A program made the translations under genes and the position numbers. Positions 1 through 5,664 of a stretch of DNA of 5,664 nt are shown one piece after another (positions within the stretch are counted from its first letter, which is position 1; every line of letters begins with the position of its first letter). Source of the stretch: an uncultured Opitutia bacterium (GTDB taxonomy: Bacteria; Verrucomicrobiota; Verrucomicrobiia; Opitutales; Opitutaceae); the NCBI GenBank assembly GCA_937952235.1, contig CALFZM010000298.1, positions 1 to 5,664 of the forward strand, in the 5' to 3' direction. Below the pieces are notes generated by a model. The model saw nothing but the letters and a program-made list of their open reading frames with translations. It did no database searches and was not told the DNA's origin.

Positions 1-180
1 CCCGCCTCTCCCGCCTCGCCCGAGGCCACCCGGATCAAGCAGGAGACCGAGGCCCGCATGCTCGTGAGCGACCTGCTGGAGATCGGCATGGCGCAGCGCA
101 AGGCCTACGAGGAAGCGCAACGCAAGGCCGCCAGCGGCGACACTTCGTCCCCGGCCCCGCCTCCCGCCGCCCCGCAGTGA
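1..180 (+). CDS. C-terminal end of an unidentified protein (5' truncated)
   Basis: Reading frame 1 is open from the window edge to a TGA at 178-180 and gives 59 residues. Third codon positions are mostly G or C, as in the recognised genes here, which supports real coding. The peptide begins with a short Pro/Ser/Ala stretch, then a charged segment that is probably helical (about residues 8-43, with EATRIKQETEAR and AQRKAYEEAQRKAA), and ends in a Pro/Ala-rich tail (SSPAPPPAAPQ). I do not recognise a family. Such ends are common as flexible tails of cytoplasmic or periplasmic proteins and carry little functional information. The gene converges on the methyltransferase with only 10 bp between the stops. 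That it is coding is fairly likely; its function is unknown. Confidence 0.6.
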   Translation, partial: PASPASPEATRIKQETEARMLVSDLLEIGMAQRKAYEEAQRKAASGDTSSPAPPPAAPQ

Positions 181-190
181 GGGGGCGCGA

Positions 191-871
191 TCAGGCCTCC
201 GGCTTGCGGCCCCAGCCGTAGACCCAGAAATCGAGCCGGCCGTCGACCCGGACGTCGGCAAACCCCGCCCGCTTGAGGAAGGTCTCGATCTCCGGTCGCG
301 TGGAGCACTTCGAGATCTGCGACGGCCGCTCCTGCGGCTTGAAACGGAGCCGGCTCTCCTCGAACACGGCCCAGCCCGTGGGCGAGGCGAGGTCGACGTT
401 GTCGCAGTAGAATCGCCCGCCCGGCTTGAGCACCCGCTTCGCCTCGAGCACGTAGTTGTAACGGTCCCACTCCTCGAGGTGCATGAACACCACGGTGGTG
501 TATACGACGTCGATCGACGCGTCGGGCACCGGCTGGAGGTCGTACCCGGAAATTTCCTGCAGCCGGATGTTGGGCAGGCCGAGCAGGCGGCGCCCGGCGA
601 GGCGGAGCATGTTGGGCGACACGTCGCAACCCACCCATTCCTTGATGAAGGGCGACAGCACGCGCCCCACCCGTCCCACCCCGCAGCCGATCTCGAGAAA
701 CGTATCCTCCGGCCGGATGCCGACGGTCTCGCGCAGGATGTCCATCGTGTCCTCGGCGTCGGCGTGAAACTTGTCCTCATCGGTATAGCCGGAAACGAAC
801 AGGTAGGCGTCCTGCTTGGAGCCGGAGAGGGAGTTCCAGACCGATTTGTAGTCGCCGCGGAGCTGGCTCAT
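191..871 (-). CDS. Class I SAM-dependent methyltransferase
   Basis: A 226-residue protein with a Rossmann-type SAM-binding core. Motif I is FLEIGCGVG at residues 58-66, the glycine-rich loop that holds S-adenosylmethionine. The acidic residue ending strand 2 is D83 in GCDVSPNML, expected to bind the ribose hydroxyls. Strand 4 and the motif III region are SIDVVYTTVVFMHL (119-132), and the post-motif turn VLKPGGRFYCDN is at 147-158. The length is normal for a stand-alone Methyltransf_11/25-type enzyme and there is no signal peptide or membrane segment, so it is cytoplasmic. The N-terminal part (about 1-55) probably forms the substrate lid. The start is the ATG read from 871 downward; no Shine-Dalgarno motif precedes it. 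It is transcribed divergently from the epimerase-glycosyltransferase pair, so I infer methylation of a sugar or glycan intermediate. A small-molecule substrate unrelated to sugars remains possible. The family call is secure; the substrate is unknown. Confidence 0.93.
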   Translation of the reverse strand: MSQLRGDYKSVWNSLSGSKQDAYLFVSGYTDEDKFHADAEDTMDILRETVGIRPEDTFLEIGCGVGRVGRVLSPFIKEWVGCDVSPNMLRLAGRRLLGLPNIRLQEISGYDLQPVPDASIDVVYTTVVFMHLEEWDRYNYVLEAKRVLKPGGRFYCDNVDLASPTGWAVFEESRLRFKPQERPSQISKCSTRPEIETFLKRAGFADVRVDGRLDFWVYGWGRKPEA

Positions 872-879
872 GAGGTGCG

Positions 880-908
880 AGACAACGAAGGGGACGGAAC
901 CGCGTCAA
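880..908 (-). promoter_or_regulatory. Weak candidate promoter for the methyltransferase
   Basis: On the minus strand TTGACG (908-903) is a good -35 match. Seventeen bases later lies TTGTCT (885-880), a poor -10 match. Transcription would begin close to the ATG at 871, giving a very short leader or none, which would fit the missing ribosome binding site. The -10 agrees with the consensus at only two of six bases, so this is a suggestion only. Confidence 0.22.
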
Positions 909-959
909 GGCCCCCCGGCCGCTGCGTCGGGTGCGTCCCGGCGCCCGCGCCGCGCCATT

Positions 960-992
960 GAAAAATCCCGCTTCCCGCACCGGGCCTTTTTC
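960..992. terminator. Bidirectional terminator-like hairpin before the epimerase start
   Basis: GAAAAA at 960-965 is the exact inverse of TTTTTC at 987-992. Inside it CCCG (967-970) can pair with CGGG (981-984); alternatively CCCG at 974-977 pairs with the same CGGG around a CAC loop. A short GC stem followed by a T run on either strand is the layout of a bidirectional intrinsic terminator. The location is odd: it ends two bases before the ATG at 995 and lies between divergent genes, with no plus-strand gene nearby to end. It could block antisense read-through or act as an attenuator. The GC stem is only four pairs, so it may be weak or fortuitous. Confidence 0.35.
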
Positions 993-994
993 GC

Positions 995-2077
995 ATGCTG
1001 CGCCGGATGCGCATCCTGATCTCCGGCGTCTGCGGTTTCGTGGGCAGCACGCTTGCGCGCGCGTTCACGGAAGCCGGCGGGCACGAGGTATCGGGTTTCG
1101 ACAATTTCATCCGCCCCGGCAGCGAGAGCAACCGGGAGGACCTGAAGCGTCGCGGGGTGAAGCTGTTTCACGGCGATCTGCGCGCGGCGAGCGACCTCGA
1201 GCCGCTGCCAGCCACGGACTGGGTCATCGATGCGGCGGCCAATCCCAGCGTCCTCGCCGGGGTCGATGGCCGGACCAGTTCGCGCCAGCTCGTCGAGCAC
1301 AACCTGGGCGGCACCGTGAACCTGCTCGAATACTGCAAGCAGCATCGCGCGGGCTTCATCCTGCTCAGCACCAGCCGCGTTTACAGCATCGCGCCGCTGG
1401 CGGCATTGCCGGTGACCGCGCAGGATCAGGCGTTCATCCCCAGCCCGGGTGCGGCGCTGCCGCCCGGGATTTCCGCCGCGGGCGTGGCGGAAACCTTTGC
1501 CACCACCGCGCCCATCTCGCTCTACGGCGCGACGAAGCTCGCCAGCGAGGCTTTGGCCCTGGAGTACGGCGAGACGTTCGGGCTGCCGGTGTTCGTGAAC
1601 CGCTGTGGCGTCCTGGCGGGCGCGGGTCAGTTCGGCCGGCCGGACCAGGGCATCTTCGCCTACTGGATCAACAGCTGGCTGCGACGCCGGCCGCTGAAGT
1701 ACATCGGCTTTGGCGGGCAGGGCCACCAGGTGCGCGACTGCCTGCACCCGCGGGACCTCGTGGCGGCGCTGCTCGCGCAGTTCGCGGCGCCCAAGGTCGC
1801 CGCGGCGGAACGCATCGCGAACTTCTCCGGGGGCAGCGACTCGGCGCGATCGCTCCGGCAACTCAGCGACTGGTGCGCCGCACGCTTCGGGCCGCACCCG
1901 GTGGGAATCGATCCCGCGCCCCGCCCCTTCGACATCCCGTGGATCGTGCTCGATTCCGGCCGGGCGGAGCGACTGTGGCGATGGCGACCGGCGACGCCGG
2001 TCGGCGCGATCCTCGACGAGATCGCCGCGCACGCCCAGGCCCATCCCACGTGGCTCGATCTTTCCGCCCCCCTTTAG
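995..2077 (+). CDS. NAD-dependent nucleotide-sugar epimerase (CDP-paratose 2-epimerase-like extended SDR)
   Basis: A 360-residue extended short-chain dehydrogenase/reductase, cytoplasmic. The NAD-binding glycine motif GVCGFVG is at residues 11-17. D36 in GFDNF at the end of strand 2 favours NAD over NADP. HGDLR (59-63) is the usual strand-3 Asp motif. The catalytic set is visible: Ser/Thr in STSRVY (125-130) and Y177-x-x-x-K181 in LYGATK. The C-terminal nucleotide-binding segment GQGHQVRDCLHPRDL (241-255) resembles the matching part of Salmonella tyvelose epimerase, which converts CDP-paratose to CDP-tyvelose at C2. The long segment between RVY and YGATK (about 46 residues) also suits that branch. 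I would not assign the exact sugar. The start could be ATG 995 or ATG 1007; the latter gives the more usual MRILISG beginning, and neither has a Shine-Dalgarno motif. The glycosyltransferase follows after 15 bp, so the two are very likely one operon. Confidence 0.9.
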   Translation: MLRRMRILISGVCGFVGSTLARAFTEAGGHEVSGFDNFIRPGSESNREDLKRRGVKLFHGDLRAASDLEPLPATDWVIDAAANPSVLAGVDGRTSSRQLVEHNLGGTVNLLEYCKQHRAGFILLSTSRVYSIAPLAALPVTAQDQAFIPSPGAALPPGISAAGVAETFATTAPISLYGATKLASEALALEYGETFGLPVFVNRCGVLAGAGQFGRPDQGIFAYWINSWLRRRPLKYIGFGGQGHQVRDCLHPRDLVAALLAQFAAPKVAAAERIANFSGGSDSARSLRQLSDWCAARFGPHPVGIDPAPRPFDIPWIVLDSGRAERLWRWRPATPVGAILDEIAAHAQAHPTWLDLSAPL

Positions 2078-2092
2078 CTCCTTCCGCGCCGC

Positions 2093-2851
2093 ATGTCCCC
2101 CGCGCCCGCCACCCTGCAATTGTACTCGGTCATCATTCCCGCTCGCGACGAAGAGGAGTCGCTGCCGTCGACCCTCCAGGACATTTACGAGACTTTCACC
2201 GCGGAGCAGGTGCCGCACGAAATCGTCGTGGTCGACGACGGCAGCCGCGACCGCACCTGGGCGGTGCTCCAGGAGTTGCGGGCAAAGATTCCGACGCTGG
2301 CTCCCACCCGGAACGCGAGCGGCGCTCACGGCTTCGGCCGCGCCGTGGTCTGGGGCCTCGATCACAGCCGCGGCGATGCGGTGGTCATCATGATGGCCGA
2401 CGCCTCCGACTCCCCCCGCGACGCCGTGGAATACTGGCGCCTGCTCCACCAGGGGCACGATTGCGCCTTTGGCAGCCGGTTCGTCGACGGCGGCGAAGTG
2501 ATCGACTACCCCCGGATCAAACTGTTCGTGAACCGGATAGCCAACGCGCTCGTACGTATCGGCTTCAATATTCCGCTCAACGACACCACCAATGCCTTCA
2601 AGGCGTACCGCCGCACCGTGATCGACGGCTGCCGGCCGTTTCTGGCGCCACATTTCAACCTCACGGTCGAGCTGCCGTTGAAGGCGATCGTCCGGGGCTA
2701 CTCCTACGCGATCACTCCGATTTCCTGGCGCAACCGGAAGTTCGGCGTGGCCAAGCTCAAGATCAAGGAGATGGGCAGCCGCTACTTCTTCATTTGCGCG
2801 TATGTCTGGCTGGAGAAGTACTTCAGCCGGGGCGATTACCGTCGAAAGTAG
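2093..2851 (+). CDS. GT2 glycosyltransferase, soluble polyprenyl-phosphate mannose synthase type
   Basis: A 252-residue GT-A fold glycosyltransferase of family 2. The N-terminal SVIIPARDEEESL (12-24) and VVVDDGS (45-51, with D48 and D49) form the nucleotide-binding half. MADASD (101-106) sits where the metal-binding Asp motif belongs. GSRF at 127-130 and DTTNAFKAYRR at 164-174 follow in the order seen in dolichyl-phosphate mannose synthases. The acceptor-side segment runs from FNLTVELPLKAIVRGY (188-203) to WRNRKFGVAKLKIKEM (212-227). No C-terminal transmembrane domain follows; only a hydrophobic, aromatic stretch YFFICAYVWLEKYF (231-244) could touch a membrane. In this family the enzyme moves a sugar from a nucleotide donor to a polyprenyl phosphate at the inner membrane face, but related members use other acceptors. 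The ATG at 2093 has no Shine-Dalgarno motif and may rely on coupling to the epimerase. The donor may be the epimerase product (inference). Confidence 0.9.
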   Translation: MSPAPATLQLYSVIIPARDEEESLPSTLQDIYETFTAEQVPHEIVVVDDGSRDRTWAVLQELRAKIPTLAPTRNASGAHGFGRAVVWGLDHSRGDAVVIMMADASDSPRDAVEYWRLLHQGHDCAFGSRFVDGGEVIDYPRIKLFVNRIANALVRIGFNIPLNDTTNAFKAYRRTVIDGCRPFLAPHFNLTVELPLKAIVRGYSYAITPISWRNRKFGVAKLKIKEMGSRYFFICAYVWLEKYFSRGDYRRK

Positions 2852-2975
2852 CGATCGGGTGACGCGGCGAGTTGGTATCGACGCCAATCAGTGGCTTAAG
2901 CACAAAACTTTCACGATCGGCACTGCACCTGCGGTGCAATCTGCCGATGCGAACCTTTTCAAAGTAAAACCGAAC
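2852..2975 (+). other. Intergenic region upstream of the receptor gene
   Basis: This 124-bp gap separates the sugar operon from the receptor gene and is visibly richer in A and T near its right end than the coding DNA. It carries the hairpin described separately. Possible promoter pieces are TTGGTA (2872-2877) with CTTAAG (2895-2900) at 17-bp spacing, and a second -10-like TAAAAC (2965-2970) five bases before the ATG with no convincing -35. Both are weak. No T run directly after a stem marks a terminator for the glycosyltransferase. No Shine-Dalgarno sequence precedes the ATG at 2976. Confidence 0.5.
2916..2948. promoter_or_regulatory. Bulged hairpin / 15-bp palindrome in the receptor leader
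   Basis: TGCACC (2924-2929) and GGTGCA (2933-2938) form a perfect six-base inverted repeat around TGC. They are flanked by a second perfect pair, ATCGGCA (2916-2922) and TGCCGAT (2942-2948), with a 1-by-3 internal bulge. The whole folds into one 13-pair stem ending 27 bases before the receptor ATG. As DNA, the inner palindrome TGCACCTGCGGTGCA is the size of a dimeric repressor or activator operator; as RNA it would be a stable leader structure. It is not a typical terminator, since the next bases are GCGAACC before any T run. The structure is seen directly; the role is inferred. Confidence 0.45.
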
Positions 2976-5664
2976 ATGACCAATACACGCAGCAGGAAAG
3001 ATTCCCTCCAGGCGACCGCACGGTTGCTCCGCGCGCTCGCGTGCGTTCTCGGATTTGCACTCGCGCCCGCGATGTTCGCCCAGGGCGTGGTGTCAGCGGG
3101 CCTGACGGGCCTCGTGCGCGACAGCGACGGCAAGCCCGTGGCTGGAGCGACGCTGACGGCGACCCACGTGCCGACGGGCACCACCTACACCGCGGTCTCG
3201 ACTGCGACCGGTCGCTACAATTTCCGCGGCATGAGCGCAGGCGGACCGTACACGCTCGCCACCACCGCGGCTGGATTCAAGCCGGCGGAAATCACCGAGA
3301 TCACCACGCAGCTCGGCCAGGACATCGATCTCAATGTCTCCCTCGCCCGCGCGGACGTGGTCGTGATGGAGCGGGTTACCGTCGCCGGCGTGCGCGACGA
3401 CCTCGACGCCAGCGCGACCGGAGCCGGTTCGCTGATGACCCTTTCCCGGCTGCAGTTGCAGCCGACCGCGCAGCGCTCGTTCGCCGACATGGCGCGGACC
3501 AACACGCAGGTCACCCTGCGCAATGTGTTCGGCGACCGCCAGGAGGCGATGCTCACGGCCGTCGGGCAGAACAACCGGTTCAATTCCATCATGCTCGATG
3601 GTGCCCGGATCAACGACCAGTTCGGTCTCAACGCCTCGGGCCTGCAATCGTTCTTCAATCCCCTCTCGCTCGAGACGGCCGAGCAGGTCTCGATCGCGGT
3701 GTCGCCCTACGACGTCCGCCAGAGCGGCTTCACCGGCGCCTCGATCAACGTGGTGACGCGCAGCGGCACCAACCGGCTCAAAGGCTCGGTCTACGCCTAC
3801 TACAGCGATCAGGACTATGCCGACGCCGACGTCATCGGCGCGTTTGCCGGCAAGCGCCCGCTGGATGAACGCACAACCTGGGGCGCCACGCTGGGCGGCC
3901 CGCTGTGGAAGAACAAAATCTTCTTCTTCGGAAACTACGAGAAGTTCGAGCGCAAGCAGGCGGCCTCGGAGCCCACGATGGTCCCGGCCGCCGGCGACCT
4001 CACCACGATCACCAATGCGTTCGCCGCGATCGCCTCGGCCTCCGGCAAGACCCTCGACATCGGCGGCTTCGGCGGCGCCAGCTCGCTGGTGACCGAGGAG
4101 GAGAAGAAGCTCTACAAGATCGACTGGAACATCACCAAGGACCATCGCCTCTCGGTCCGCTACAACGAGACGATCGGCACCCTGCCGCAGTTCGGCCGAT
4201 CCAACGGCATCGGCGGCACCTTTACCGGCGTGGTGGGCGCGGCCGGGCCGGCAGCCACCCGCGGCACCGCGCTGTCATCGAACTTCTACACGCAGAAGCG
4301 GACCGAGGATGTCTGGGCGGCGACGCTCAACAGCCAGTGGACCGCCAACCTGAAGAGCGAATTCAAGTGGGCCAAGACGACGTACGAACAGCTCACGACC
4401 ACGCCGGCGGTCTTGCCCGAGGTGCGCATCTTCGGCGTGGCGGGTGTCGGCAGCGACGGCCGGCCGGTCGTCAATGCCACGGGAGCGGCGAGCGGCGTGC
4501 TCGTCGTCGGCAGCGAGCAGTTTCGCCACGGCAACGTCATCCAGCTGAAGACCGAGAGCTACAGCGGCAACGCCGACTACTTCTGGAAGAACTTCACGTT
4601 CACCGCCGGCTTCGACCGCGAGGAGAGCAACTTCTTCAATCTCTTCCGCCAGGGATCGTATGGCATTTTCGATTACGCCAGCATCGCCGACTTCGTCGCC
4701 GACCGTCCGGCGGTGTTCGCCCGCTCGATTTACGTGCAGGGCACGCCGGCAGCCGACATTTCCGACTTCGCGATCACCGGACTGTTCGCGCAGGCGAAGT
4801 GGGAGCTCAGCTCCCGCCTGACGCTCACGGGCGGCGCGCGGGTGGACCTCGTGGAATCGAGCACGCGTCCCCCGGTGAACAATCTCTTCGTGAGCACGTT
4901 CGGCCTGGCCAACAACGGCAGCGTCGACGGCACGCAGATCATCTCGCCGCGCGTGGGCCTCAACTGGTCCGTCGACGAAGCGCGCACGACGCAGGTGCGC
5001 GGGGGCGTCGGCTACTTCACCGGCCGCGCGCCCTGGGTCTTCATCTCGAATGCCTACGGCAACACCGGCGTGGGTCGCTTCAACCAACTCCAGACCGGCG
5101 CGACAGCGCCGTCCCTGGCGAACTACCTGCGGAACTCGTTCGATCCCGCCAACCCGATCGGCGTCGCCGCCGTGGACGGCGATCCGAATGCCCGGCGCGA
5201 AATCAACCTCCTGCAGGACGGGCTGAAGCTGCCGGCGGTCTGGCGCGGCAACCTCGCCTTCGAGCGCAAGCTGCCGGTGTTCGACTCCATCTTCACGGCG
5301 GAGGTCATCCACACCCTCAACGACAAGTCGCTCTTCACGGAGAACCTGAACATCAAGCCGCTCGTCGTCACTCCGACGTCGGGGCCGGCAGTCGGACGCG
5401 ACGGCCGCCAGCGCTTCAACGGCGGCGCCACCTCGACGGGGGCCACCAGCCTCGCGTTCACGAATGTCATCCGCGTGCGCAACATCCGCGAGGGCGAAAG
5501 CACCTACGTCTCCTTCGGCTTCAACCGGCCGATGAAGCAGAATTGGTCCTACAATGTCACGTACACCCGCGGCCGTTCCACCGAGGCGCAGGCGTTCGGC
5601 CAGACCGTGGCGGTCGACGGCTGGAGCCGCAACGCGGTGTTCAACCAGAACACCATCGAGGTGC
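2976..5664 (+). CDS. Oar-like TonB-dependent outer-membrane receptor (3' truncated)
   Basis: The frame is open from the ATG at 2976 to the window edge: 896 codons with no stop. Residues 1-35 are a Sec signal peptide (basic start, hydrophobic LACVLGFALAPA, probable cleavage after AMFA). Residues 41-123 form a carboxypeptidase-regulatory-like beta-sandwich (GLVRDSDGKPVAGATL, then TGRYNFRG and AAGFKP). VVMERVTVAG (129-138) resembles a TonB box leading into the plug (about 150-262), which includes NSIMLDGARINDQFG (203-217) and GASINVVTRSGTN (254-266). The barrel follows with GGPLWKNKIFFFGNYE (307-322) and GGVGYFTGRAPWVF (676-689), both typical of Oar-like receptors. Relatives are usually about 1000-1100 residues, so the last strands and terminal aromatic residue should lie beyond the window. 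The protein would import a bulky or scarce ligand across the outer membrane using TonB-ExbB-ExbD energy. The ligand is unknown; the adjacent sugar genes are not proof of a glycan. Confidence 0.93.
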   Translation, partial: MTNTRSRKDSLQATARLLRALACVLGFALAPAMFAQGVVSAGLTGLVRDSDGKPVAGATLTATHVPTGTTYTAVSTATGRYNFRGMSAGGPYTLATTAAGFKPAEITEITTQLGQDIDLNVSLARADVVVMERVTVAGVRDDLDASATGAGSLMTLSRLQLQPTAQRSFADMARTNTQVTLRNVFGDRQEAMLTAVGQNNRFNSIMLDGARINDQFGLNASGLQSFFNPLSLETAEQVSIAVSPYDVRQSGFTGASINVVTRSGTNRLKGSVYAYYSDQDYADADVIGAFAGKRPLDERTTWGATLGGPLWKNKIFFFGNYEKFERKQAASEPTMVPAAGDLTTITNAFAAIASASGKTLDIGGFGGASSLVTEEEKKLYKIDWNITKDHRLSVRYNETIGTLPQFGRSNGIGGTFTGVVGAAGPAATRGTALSSNFYTQKRTEDVWAATLNSQWTANLKSEFKWAKTTYEQLTTTPAVLPEVRIFGVAGVGSDGRPVVNATGAASGVLVVGSEQFRHGNVIQLKTESYSGNADYFWKNFTFTAGFDREESNFFNLFRQGSYGIFDYASIADFVADRPAVFARSIYVQGTPAADISDFAITGLFAQAKWELSSRLTLTGGARVDLVESSTRPPVNNLFVSTFGLANNGSVDGTQIISPRVGLNWSVDEARTTQVRGGVGYFTGRAPWVFISNAYGNTGVGRFNQLQTGATAPSLANYLRNSFDPANPIGVAAVDGDPNARREINLLQDGLKLPAVWRGNLAFERKLPVFDSIFTAEVIHTLNDKSLFTENLNIKPLVVTPTSGPAVGRDGRQRFNGGATSTGATSLAFTNVIRVRNIREGESTYVSFGFNRPMKQNWSYNVTYTRGRSTEAQAFGQTVAVDGWSRNAVFNQNTIEV

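Noticed and set aside
200..218. Inverted repeat CGGCT...AGCCG at the end of the methyltransferase as a terminator
   Set aside because: Only five pairs around a nine-base loop, within coding sequence, and with no T run on either strand; expected by chance in GC-rich DNA.
940..951. GGCGC-CC-GCGCC palindrome in the divergent intergenic region
   Set aside because: A two-base loop cannot form a stable hairpin and the stretch is simple GC repeat sequence; no regulatory meaning can be supported.
931..2862. Long plus-strand open frame (643 codons) offset from the epimerase and glycosyltransferase frames
   Set aside because: It runs through two different genes out of frame and encodes an Arg/Pro/Gly-rich sequence without motifs; a GC-bias shadow.
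905..2887. Very long open frame on the minus strand (660 codons) opposite the epimerase and glycosyltransferase
   Set aside because: It spans two well-recognised plus-strand genes and both intergenic gaps, and its translation is low-complexity Arg/Ala/Gly/Val-rich with no domain. Long antisense frames are expected when third codon positions are nearly all G or C.
2852..2920. Direct repeat CGATCGG at 2852-2858 and 2914-2920 as paired operator sites
   Set aside because: Seven bases in GC-rich DNA recur easily; the flanks do not match and one copy immediately follows the glycosyltransferase stop.
3042..3044. Cys at residue 23 of the receptor as a lipoprotein cleavage site
   Set aside because: The preceding residues ALA do not fit a lipobox with Leu/Val/Ile at -3, the Cys lies inside the hydrophobic core, and a good signal peptidase I site follows after AMFA at residue 35.
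3093..4145. Minus-strand open frame of 350 codons inside the receptor gene (and a similar one at 4275-5312)
   Set aside because: The plus-strand receptor frame has signal peptide, plug and barrel motifs throughout; the antisense products have no recognisable domain.

Overview
The window is GC-rich and densely coding, with mostly G or C at third codon positions. It reads as chromosomal DNA of a Gram-negative, outer-membrane-bearing bacterium. The large gene on the right encodes an Oar-like TonB-dependent receptor with a carboxypeptidase-regulatory-like N-terminal domain. Such receptors are numerous in Opitutaceae (Verrucomicrobiota) and also occur in Acidobacteria. Together with the absence of Shine-Dalgarno sequences this makes an Opitutus-like verrucomicrobium my best guess, but it is an inference from protein style, not from a marker gene.

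Layout, left to right. (1) Positions 1-180 hold the C-terminal end of an unrecognised plus-strand protein with Pro/Ala-rich tails. (2) After a 10-bp convergent gap comes a minus-strand class I SAM-dependent methyltransferase (191-871). (3) A 123-bp divergent intergenic region carries a bidirectional terminator-like hairpin directly in front of the next start. (4) A two-gene plus-strand operon follows: an extended-SDR nucleotide-sugar epimerase related to CDP-paratose 2-epimerase (995-2077) and, 15 bp later, a soluble GT2 glycosyltransferase of the dolichyl/polyprenyl-phosphate mannose synthase type (2093-2851). (5) A 124-bp intergenic region contains a compact bulged hairpin around a 15-bp palindrome. 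(6) The TonB-dependent receptor starts at 2976 and runs off the right edge with 896 codons visible.

The methyltransferase, epimerase and glycosyltransferase look like a small sugar-modification cassette: one enzyme remodels a nucleotide-activated sugar, one transfers a sugar (probably onto a lipid or glycan acceptor), and one could methylate the product. Neither the sugar nor the acceptor can be read from the sequence. The receptor is probably a separate transcription unit for uptake of a large or scarce ligand; nothing here fixes its substrate.

No RNA genes, CRISPR arrays, insertion sequences or phage genes were seen. No stretch over 300 bases lacks a gene. I do not see clear evidence of a wholly new system; the most checkable leads are the two intergenic hairpins and the conserved-looking sugar cassette.
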